From positions 74,697-138,696 of the forward strand of contig NZ_BMWZ01000006.1 of assembly GCF_014651495.1 (NCBI RefSeq): a stretch of 64,000 nt of DNA, read 5' to 3'. The DNA comes from Algibacter mikhailovii. Lineage in GTDB: Bacteria > Bacteroidota > Bacteroidia > Flavobacteriales > Flavobacteriaceae. Below, piece by piece: positions 45,922 to 53,283 of this stretch. The notes below the pieces were generated by a model. That model had not been told where the DNA came from, did no database searches, and saw only the letters and a list, made by a program, of their open reading frames with translations. Each line of letters begins with the position of its first letter. The stretch's first letter is position 1. The translations under genes and the position numbers were made by a program.

Positions 45922-46254
45922 ATGAAACTTGCTTTTGGAATATTACTAATTATTCATGGAGCAATGCATTTAATGGGGTTTGCAACAGCAATTTACGCAA
46001 GTCCAATACCAATGCAAGCGCTAGGTATTTCAAAACCTATAGGCACAGTGTGGCTCATTACTTTTATTTTGTTCATAGTATCAGCTACTCAATTATTCAA
46101 CAATAAGAAATGGTTTTACATTGCTTTTATCGCGGTTTTAATGTCTCAAGTTCTTATTATATTAGCTTGGAAAGAAGCTAAATATAATACTATTGCAAAT
46201 TGTATTATAGTGTTAGTAAGCATTTCTGCTTTGGCAAATAACGGATATCAGTAG
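45922..46254 (+). CDS. small hypothetical membrane protein
   Basis: The 110 residues contain four hydrophobic helices (about 3-22, 40-58, 65-82 and 88-105) with a conserved-looking N-terminal HGAMHLMGF segment. No family name is offered. It is probably co-transcribed with the preceding flavin-binding gene. Confidence 0.75.
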   Translation: MKLAFGILLIIHGAMHLMGFATAIYASPIPMQALGISKPIGTVWLITFILFIVSATQLFNNKKWFYIAFIAVLMSQVLIILAWKEAKYNTIANCIIVLVSISALANNGYQ

Positions 46255-46300
46255 TAATACCTTTTCCTCCTATAACCAGTTGCTTTTAAATATAACAACC

Positions 46301-46343
46301 TGATAAATATCATTTCAAAAAAAGGCAGGTCTTTTTAAATTCG
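46301..46343 (+). promoter_or_regulatory. Fnr-like activator site plus -7 box of a usp gene (site 7)
   Basis: CTGATAAATATCATT with TGAT-N4-ATCA at 46301-46312, 23 bases, then TAAATTCG at 46336-46343. The usp ATG is at 46364. Confidence 0.8.
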
Positions 46344-46363
46344 TCTAGTTAAAACGTCCCGTT

Positions 46364-47263
46364 ATGAAAACAATTCTATATGCTACAAATTGCACAGATA
46401 ACGATGCCCATGCATTAAAATACGCTTACAGATTTAGTAGTATTCTGGGTGCTAATTTACATGTATTGCATGTTTATAATTTACCACCAATTGCCTTTTC
46501 TACTATTAATCCAACTGGATCACTAAAAAAAAGAATGCATGAAGAACGCATGCATCTGCTAGAAAAATATTGCAAGAAACATCTTAAAAACGAATTTCAT
46601 CAAAATCCTATAACGACCCACGTTGTGGAAAGTGATTCTGTTTCAGCCAGTATTTCACGGCTTTCAAAAGTAATCACTCCAGATTTAGTTATCATTGGTA
46701 TGAAAGACTCCCATAGTAACAGAGGTTATTTTGCCGGTAATATTGCAAATACACTTTTAGATACTATTACTGTGCCTTTGCTAATTGTGCCAAATAGCTT
46801 AGTTTATGAAACCATATCTACCATAGTATACGCCACAGATTTTGAAGAAGTTGATATCTTATCTTTACAGAAAATCACAGAAATTGCTAAGCCGTTTTCG
46901 GCGCTTATAGAAGTTGTACATGTATATGAAACGGATGACTACCCAGCCAATAAATATATGGAACGGTTTAAGGAAGCCTTTTTAAAAGATAGAGCTTATC
47001 CAGAAATAATCTTTAAAACCATGGCGTCTAGCAGCATTAAATCTGGCTTGTTGCGTGTACTAAATAATGAAAAAGCTAGTATGCTAACTATGTTAGAGCG
47101 TAAGCACGATTGGAGTTTTTCCAATATTTTTCAAAAGGATCTAGTAAAAGATATGGAAATGTCTTTAAAGATTCCTTTACTCGTATTTAATAAACATAAT
47201 AAAACATTTCAAAACGAAGGCCACGAGTATTTTAGTGAGAATGAAATGCTAAGTATGCCATAA
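46364..47263 (+). CDS. tandem-domain universal stress protein with degenerate nucleotide loop
   Basis: The 299 residues contain two UspA domains, beginning MKTILYATNCTDNDAHAL and, in the second, STIVYATDFEEVDILSL. The loop equivalent to G-x2-G-x9-G(S/T) reads GMKDSHSNRGYFAGNIA, so one glycine and the terminal Ser/Thr are lost and ATP binding is doubtful. It is the most divergent of the six copies and stands alone with its own site 7 promoter. It is convergent with the Mla-type operon. Confidence 0.9.
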   Translation: MKTILYATNCTDNDAHALKYAYRFSSILGANLHVLHVYNLPPIAFSTINPTGSLKKRMHEERMHLLEKYCKKHLKNEFHQNPITTHVVESDSVSASISRLSKVITPDLVIIGMKDSHSNRGYFAGNIANTLLDTITVPLLIVPNSLVYETISTIVYATDFEEVDILSLQKITEIAKPFSALIEVVHVYETDDYPANKYMERFKEAFLKDRAYPEIIFKTMASSSIKSGLLRVLNNEKASMLTMLERKHDWSFSNIFQKDLVKDMEMSLKIPLLVFNKHNKTFQNEGHEYFSENEMLSMP

Positions 47264-47285
47264 GCACATTATTTTAATGAAATTT

Positions 47286-47316
47286 AGGAGGATTAAAGCC
47301 GAACGTTAATTCTCCT
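47286..47316. terminator. weak hairpin between convergent genes
   Basis: AGGAGGATTAA and TTAATTCTCCT pair over eleven bases with one mismatch and a nine-base loop, overlapping the mlaD-type stop. No long T run follows, so termination is uncertain. Confidence 0.35.
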
Positions 47317-48280
47317 TGGCTTCCTGAGCTTCCAATTTTTTAAAATAGCGCCTGGTTAAAGGGCTATGCTTCAACGCTTCCATGTTTTGATTAAATTTTT
47401 CAGTACCCTCATTAATGTTTTCAATGGATTGTTGCAGATGTTTTACAAACGCTTCATCATTAGTTAAGTAATTAATAGTGCCCTTGCCTTCCTTCATATT
47501 TATTAATATGTCATCCATATGAGTAACGACCTTTTTTATGTCTTGGCTGCTTTCATCTAGGTTAGCTATAATTCGCTTTACTTTTTGTGCTTCGATAGAA
47601 TCGTTGAATAATACACCTGCCACACTTTCATCTAAATTAATAGATTTAATAAGTGCATGAATTTCGCTAATAGCCTGATGCGTTTCAACACTTGCTAATT
47701 TTAAATTAAAAATGGTTTGCTTTACATGCTTGGCAGTAAGTGAATCGTTAATAAGCATGCTTATTGTGCCCTTTCCATTAGTTATTGTATTGGTAATATC
47801 TAAAAGCTTTGCAGTTAATAAGGCGGCATTTTCATTGGTTACGTTTAATGTGCTTAACATGTCATCTGTACCTATTTTTGTGTAAGATTGAATAATATCT
47901 CCCTGAGAAATTATTTCACCATGACCATGTCCAGGTATGATATTTACAATCATATTTCCTACAAGACCATCAGTCCCAATGGTGGCAATAGCATCTTTTT
48001 TTATGTGTAGTACCATCTTTTCCTCAATGGTCATAACAACATTTATGGTAGAATCATTTAACATTGTTATTGTTTTAACCGTGCCAATATTTATGCCAGA
48101 GTACCTTACATTATTGCCTTTTAAAAGCCCGTTGACGTGATTAAAATTTGCACTTATAGTAAAAGTTTTTACAAACATATTTTGTCTATTTCCAATTAAA
48201 AAAATAGCTACTACAAACAAGACTAATCCAGTAATGACAAGTATGCCTAATCTCAATTTTTCATTTCCTGTTTTCTGCAT
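47306..48280 (-). CDS. MlaD/MCE-family lipid-transport substrate-binding protein
   Basis: The 324 residues have one N-terminal membrane helix (about 10-28), an MCE domain (about 35-120) with VNGLLKGNNVRYSGINIGTVKTI, and a long C-terminal helical region (about 150-310). MCE proteins carry phospholipids across the periplasm. It is the last gene of an mlaE-mlaF-mlaD order, 12 bases after the ATPase gene. The long helical tail resembles tunnel-forming MCE proteins more than the short E. coli MlaD. Confidence 0.88.
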   Translation of the reverse strand: MQKTGNEKLRLGILVITGLVLFVVAIFLIGNRQNMFVKTFTISANFNHVNGLLKGNNVRYSGINIGTVKTITMLNDSTINVVMTIEEKMVLHIKKDAIATIGTDGLVGNMIVNIIPGHGHGEIISQGDIIQSYTKIGTDDMLSTLNVTNENAALLTAKLLDITNTITNGKGTISMLINDSLTAKHVKQTIFNLKLASVETHQAISEIHALIKSINLDESVAGVLFNDSIEAQKVKRIIANLDESSQDIKKVVTHMDDILINMKEGKGTINYLTNDEAFVKHLQQSIENINEGTEKFNQNMEALKHSPLTRRYFKKLEAQEAKEN

Positions 48281-48292
48281 GATTCCTAGATT

Positions 48293-49072
48293 TTATTTAA
48301 AAAATGCTTTTACCTTTTTATCGTTAGATGTTTTTAATTCATCAAAAGTGCCTTCAGCATAATTAATCCCATCTATTAATAAAATCATGCGCTCAGATAC
48401 CACCCGAGCACAGTCAACATCATGTGTTATTATAAGTGATGATGTATTATATTTATTCTGAATAGAGCGCATGAGTTCAATAATTTCTTTAGAGGTTATA
48501 GGATCCAAACCACTTGTGGGTTCATCGTATAAAATAATTTTTGGCTTTAATATAAGAGTTCTGGCTAAGGCTACTCGACGCTTCATGCCCCCAGAAAGTT
48601 CGGAAGGCATTAGGTTTAATGCATGAACTAATCCAACACTATCAAGAGCTTCTTGTACTAATGGTGTGGTATCTGTTAAATCTCCAAATTTGTGTTTGTG
48701 TCTACGCAAAGGGAATTCTAAATTTTCTTTCACAGTCATAGAGTCGTATAGAGCACTTCCTTGAAAAAGGAATCCTATTTCCGATCGTAACTCATCTAAG
48801 GCTCTTTGATCTAGTCCTAAAAGGTTTCTATCCATAATTTTTATAGTCCCAGAATCTGGTGCCATTAAGCCCACCAAGCATTTTATCATTACAGATTTTC
48901 CAGAACCCGATTTACCCATGATAACAATATTTTCGCCTTCAAAAAGTTCTAAATTAAAACCGTTTAACACATGATTATCCCCAAAGCTTTTTCGTAAATC
49001 TTTAATTTCTAGCATGAGCTTTTTTGACTTATTAGCTTCTGCTTTTTTCCGTGTATGTTTTGTTTCATCCAT
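48293..49072 (-). CDS. ABC transporter ATP-binding protein, MlaF type
   Basis: This 259-residue ATPase has a short basic N-terminal extension, Walker A GKSGSGKSV, signature LSGGMKRR, Walker B IILYDEPTSGLDP and switch His in LIITHDVDC. The LSGGMKRR variant is typical of Mla/Ttg2 ATPases. It drives lipid movement with the neighbouring permease and MCE protein, and begins 3 bases after the permease stop. Confidence 0.92.
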   Translation of the reverse strand: MDETKHTRKKAEANKSKKLMLEIKDLRKSFGDNHVLNGFNLELFEGENIVIMGKSGSGKSVMIKCLVGLMAPDSGTIKIMDRNLLGLDQRALDELRSEIGFLFQGSALYDSMTVKENLEFPLRRHKHKFGDLTDTTPLVQEALDSVGLVHALNLMPSELSGGMKRRVALARTLILKPKIILYDEPTSGLDPITSKEIIELMRSIQNKYNTSSLIITHDVDCARVVSERMILLIDGINYAEGTFDELKTSNDKKVKAFFK

Positions 49073-49075
49073 CTT

Positions 49076-49888
49076 TTAAATTTCAAAGAATATATCCGTT
49101 ACAAAAACCGCAATGAAGTCAATAACAAAAAGAAGCATTGATGAAGAAACTACAGCCGAGTTTGCAGCTAAGCCCACACCAACCGTTCCTTTTTTACAAT
49201 AATACCCTTTAAAACAGCCAACCAACCCAATAGCAAATCCAAAGAAAAAGGTTTTAATAGTTGCGGGTATAATATCTCCGAAAGCCAATACGTTAAATAC
49301 TTTATTAAAGTATAATTGAAACGAAACATCGCCTTTAGTATTTTCAATTAAGTAAGAGCCATATAGCGCAATGGTGTCACCCAAAATAACTAGAATGGGA
49401 AGCATCAGAGTGGCAGCCAAAACCCTGGTTACCACTAAGTATTTAAAAGGATTTGTGCCAGATACTTCCATAGCATCAATTTGTTCTGTAACGCGCATAG
49501 AACCCAATTCTGCACCAATACCTGATGCAATGCGTCCTGCAAAGGTTAAGGCAATAATAACAGGGCCAATCTCGCGGATTATAGATATACTCACCATTGA
49601 CGGCATCCAAGATTCTGCTCCAAATTCTTCCAATGTTGGCCTAGTTTGTAACGTAATTACCAAACCAATTATAAATCCTGTAACGCCAACGAGTAAAAGC
49701 GATTTATTCCCAATATTATAACATTGCCTTAGAAGCTCTTTAAACTCAAAAGGCTTTGAAAATAATTCTTTAAAAAACCGATGTGCGAAATAAGTGAGTT
49801 CACCAATTTCTACAAAGAATGACTTTATTTGGATTGTCCTAATCATAATACTGAGCACATCTTTAAAGTTATGCCATTGACAATACAT
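49076..49888 (-). CDS. lipid-transport permease, MlaE type
   Basis: The 270 residues (or 256 from Met15 at 49846) show the MlaE fold: an interfacial N-terminal helix, five or six membrane helices, and motifs such as RIASGIGAELGSMRVTEQIDAMEVSG (about 122-147) and GCFKGYYCKKGTVGVG. It is the first gene of the mlaEFD-type operon for glycerophospholipid traffic between inner and outer membranes. Direction of transport is not evident. The alternative start is equally plausible. Confidence 0.9.
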   Translation of the reverse strand: MYCQWHNFKDVLSIMIRTIQIKSFFVEIGELTYFAHRFFKELFSKPFEFKELLRQCYNIGNKSLLLVGVTGFIIGLVITLQTRPTLEEFGAESWMPSMVSISIIREIGPVIIALTFAGRIASGIGAELGSMRVTEQIDAMEVSGTNPFKYLVVTRVLAATLMLPILVILGDTIALYGSYLIENTKGDVSFQLYFNKVFNVLAFGDIIPATIKTFFFGFAIGLVGCFKGYYCKKGTVGVGLAANSAVVSSSMLLFVIDFIAVFVTDIFFEI

Positions 49889-50349
49889 ATAAAATGATTA
49901 AAGTCATTTTAACTATTTGAAACATAATATTTTATGTGGGTTGGGTTTTAGGTAAATACTATATCGTTTGTTCAGCTAAAAAACGAGTTGTCTCTTAATT
50001 GTGCTACATAGTGTGAGATTAAATGGGCAGGTTACGTCTAATAAACTCACTTAAAATCGGGAGGGCGCAAGTATCTAAACAGGATAGGACTAAACACTGA
50101 TTTACTGAAGTCCTCAATTTAAATTTAAAATTGGTTTTTTTGAATTTGATTAAATGTACGTCTAAGTATTATATAAAAAATGTTTAATAATAAGTTCACT
50201 TGTTTACAACCTGATAAATGTTGATATATCACGGGTAGTTTCTGCAAGATAACTGAACCAAAGAATTACAATATTTGTTTTGTAAATTTGGAATAACCCT
50301 TTTACCAAAGTTATGCGATAATAATCCTTAATTAAACAAATCAGTATCA
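49889..50349. other. divergent intergenic region between mlaE-type and GH2 genes
   Basis: These 461 bases contain no convincing coding frame. CTGATAAATGTTGATATATCAC at 50211-50232 resembles the island's palindrome but breaks its symmetry and has no -7 box at the required 23 bases on either strand. TAAATTTG at 50283 is a good -7 box for the GH2 gene. Confidence 0.5.
50283..50290 (+). promoter_or_regulatory. putative -7 box of the GH2/GH78-like/GH16 unit
   Basis: TAAATTTG is a perfect TAnnTTTG box, 59 bases before the GH2 ATG. No TTG is found 17-23 bases upstream, so an activator may be needed. Confidence 0.5.
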
Positions 50350-53283
50350 ATGAAAATTTTCTGTAAATCAGTTTTAATTGTATTAATTGAAATCATTAGT
50401 GCTAATTGTTTTTCACAAACAAATTCAGCGATGACATTGTCGTTAGATGGTTCTTGGGATATTATTTATGATGATGCCAATTTGGGAATTGCTAATGATT
50501 GGTATTTAAACGAGAATTTTGAGAAACAAGATTTTGAGAAAATAGATGTTCCAAGTTGCTGGGAGTCGGTTAAGGAAAACTATGAAGGTGTAGGGATTTA
50601 TAGAACTAAATTTATTATTCCGGAAGCTTGGAATGATAAAATTGTACAGTTGAATTTTGAAGCTGTAAATTATAAAACAGAAGTTTGGATAAACGATCAG
50701 GTTGTTGGTTTTCACGAAGGGGGTTATACACCATTTAATTTTAGGGTTGATAAATTGATTGAGGCAGGAAAAGAAAATACTTTGGTGGTGCGGGTTATAA
50801 GTCCAATAATTTTAACAGATAAATATATAGATGGGCTAGGAAGACAGGAAGTCCCAATGTGGAGAGGTGCCATTGCAGGCGGAATTTGGCAATCTGTATC
50901 TATTGAAGCTAAAGGCACATTAGGGCTTCAAGACGTTTTTATAGAGCCTAAAATTGATTCTAATACCGCTACGTTCAATATTGAAATAGAAAATACAGAA
51001 ATAGATATAGCACAAGCTGAAGTACTTGTTAAAGTGCTATCGAAAAAGGGGGAACTTGTTGTGTCCAAAAAAGAATTGGTAGAAACTTTTCCTGGAAAAA
51101 ACAATTTACAATGGGTTTTAAACATTCCAGATGCAAAATACTGGTCAACAACTAATCCTTATTTGTACAAGGCATCGGTTGTTGTGAAAAAAAGTGGAGA
51201 AGTTTCAGACCAATGGACTCATAAATTTGGGATGCGTGAATTTACTGTAGTCAATGATCAATTCTACCTAAATAATGAACCTATTTATTTAAAAGCTGCT
51301 TTTTTCGAAGGACTTTATCCAGTTGGTTTAGCCTATCCTGATAGTAAGGAGATGGCCATAAAAGAAATAAGGCTTGCTAAGGAGGCAGGTTTTAATATGA
51401 TAAGACCCTGGCGAAAACCAGCTCCAAAAATGTGGTTAGATTTATGTGATGAAATGGGGGTTTTGACTGTTGGAAGTTTGGTGGTAGAATGCATGCATAG
51501 ACCAATTTCTTCTCCTCGCTTACCATTTGTGGTGGAAAACGAATTACGTAAAACTATTATGAATAATAGAAATCGGACTTGTATTGTACAATGGGAATTG
51601 TTTAATGAGATTAACCGCCCAATATTAGCTCAAATGCTTAATTCCATGTCTGTTTTAGCCAGAGAATTAGATCCTACTCGAATGATTTTGGACGAATCTG
51701 GAGGTTGGGGTGAAGGGGCGAATATTTATTTGCCTTTTGAACGTACTCCTAAAAAATTCAATGACATCCATCATTATAGCGGGTCACAGGTTGATGAAGA
51801 TGAATTTAATGGTTACTTGGCTACTGCTCAAAATAAAGAAGAATTAGAGGGATCAAAATTAGAAGGTGTAAAAGGTTATGGTAAAAATGTAGTCCCCGGA
51901 ATGATGACCTATATTTCAGAATTAGGATACGGGAGTACACCAAACTTAACAGCAAATAATAAGGAGTTTTCGGAAAAAGGTAATCCAATAGTGGCGCCAA
52001 CCGTGTACCATAAGGCCCTCGATACGGGTTATAAAACGGCTCTAGAAAAAACAGGTTTTAATACAATTTACCCAGATATAACCAGCTTTTATTTGGAACA
52101 GCAAAAAATGCATGGTATTGCCAATAAACGAATGATTGAAGCTACTCGTTTAAATGATATTGTAAAGGGGTACTGTGTACATGCCCTAGTTGGTGGAGAT
52201 TGGGTCATTGGTGCAGGTTTATTGGACTTATGGCGCAATCCAAAAACTTTAGTTTATGATATGACTAAAGAGGCTAACCAAGAACAAATTACCCCCATTC
52301 GTATAATGCCTAGGAATGTATACGCCAATAAAGGCACTTTAGTAGAAGTATACGGTGTTAGTGAGTTGGCTTCTGAAGATGCTAATATTTTAATTAAGAT
52401 TATTTCAGAAAACGGAAAAGAAGTATTTCGAAAAACCATTAAAAATACCTTTTATAATGGTATATCTGCCATCTATAAAACCCAATTGAATACTGAAGGT
52501 TTTAAAGGAAGTTATACCGTTAATGTAGAAGTGAAAAATGATATTGGAAAAATAGTTGCGAGTAATTATCAATCCTTTGATGTGTTTTCAGAACAACAAT
52601 TAGAAGCTCCCAAAGCTAAAATAGCTGTTATCGATTTTGATAATACCTTAACCTCATTTTTGAATGCCAAGGGCGTTGAATTTGTGGCATTTCATCCAGA
52701 ATTAGATAAGAGTATTCCAGTATTAGTTGGTAAAGCAAAGAAAAAAGATAAGAACTATAAAGCATCAGTTGAACAATTACGCAAGCATGCTCAGGGTGGA
52801 GGATATGTGGTGTTTTTTGAAGTATTAGGAGAACGGGTAGCTGGACCAGAAGATCCTTTGGTATTAAAAGAGACAGATAGTAGTAAGCTTCCATTTGGTA
52901 CACAGATGTTCCAAAAATGGGACACTAGGGGAGGTTGGGCTGCAAAATCTCACATTGTTACTAAACATCCAATATTTGATGGATTGCCTACAGAAATGAT
53001 TATGTATGGTCTTTATGAAAATGTACATCCCGTAGTTGCCATGGCGAAACAGCAAGGTACATATATTGCCGGAGCAATAGGGTATGATCATTTTCCTGAT
53101 AAAGATAATATGAGAAGACACTATGTTGGTCCTGGGGATGTTTGGTGGGCTGCTGATGTTTTAGAAACGCCTTTTGGTAAAGGTAAAATGTTATTGTCAA
53201 CCATGAGAATTGTGGAGTTCCTTGATAAGGATCCGGTTGCTGAAAAATTACTTTATAACATCATTAATCACATCAATAGGTAA
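50350..53283 (+). CDS. glycoside hydrolase family 2 protein with C-terminal GATase1-like domain
   Basis: The 977-residue exported enzyme has signal peptide 1-22 (ending NCFSQ). Its sugar-binding jelly-roll domain covers about 30-190, an Ig-like domain about 195-300, and a GH2 TIM barrel about 305-640 with acid/base Glu420 (WELFNEI) and nucleophile Glu524 (SELGYG). After an Ig-like segment, residues about 755-977 resemble the GATase1-like trimerisation fold of some beta-galactosidases. Beta-galactosidase or beta-glucuronidase activity is possible. The stop overlaps the next gene's start by one base. Confidence 0.9.
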   Translation: MKIFCKSVLIVLIEIISANCFSQTNSAMTLSLDGSWDIIYDDANLGIANDWYLNENFEKQDFEKIDVPSCWESVKENYEGVGIYRTKFIIPEAWNDKIVQLNFEAVNYKTEVWINDQVVGFHEGGYTPFNFRVDKLIEAGKENTLVVRVISPIILTDKYIDGLGRQEVPMWRGAIAGGIWQSVSIEAKGTLGLQDVFIEPKIDSNTATFNIEIENTEIDIAQAEVLVKVLSKKGELVVSKKELVETFPGKNNLQWVLNIPDAKYWSTTNPYLYKASVVVKKSGEVSDQWTHKFGMREFTVVNDQFYLNNEPIYLKAAFFEGLYPVGLAYPDSKEMAIKEIRLAKEAGFNMIRPWRKPAPKMWLDLCDEMGVLTVGSLVVECMHRPISSPRLPFVVENELRKTIMNNRNRTCIVQWELFNEINRPILAQMLNSMSVLARELDPTRMILDESGGWGEGANIYLPFERTPKKFNDIHHYSGSQVDEDEFNGYLATAQNKEELEGSKLEGVKGYGKNVVPGMMTYISELGYGSTPNLTANNKEFSEKGNPIVAPTVYHKALDTGYKTALEKTGFNTIYPDITSFYLEQQKMHGIANKRMIEATRLNDIVKGYCVHALVGGDWVIGAGLLDLWRNPKTLVYDMTKEANQEQITPIRIMPRNVYANKGTLVEVYGVSELASEDANILIKIISENGKEVFRKTIKNTFYNGISAIYKTQLNTEGFKGSYTVNVEVKNDIGKIVASNYQSFDVFSEQQLEAPKAKIAVIDFDNTLTSFLNAKGVEFVAFHPELDKSIPVLVGKAKKKDKNYKASVEQLRKHAQGGGYVVFFEVLGERVAGPEDPLVLKETDSSKLPFGTQMFQKWDTRGGWAAKSHIVTKHPIFDGLPTEMIMYGLYENVHPVVAMAKQQGTYIAGAIGYDHFPDKDNMRRHYVGPGDVWWAADVLETPFGKGKMLLSTMRIVEFLDKDPVAEKLLYNIINHINR

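Noticed and set aside
50211-50232. Eighth copy of the Fnr-like palindrome upstream of the GH2/mlaE genes
   Set aside because: The second half reads GTTG or needs a two-base spacer, and no -7 box lies 23 bases away on either strand.
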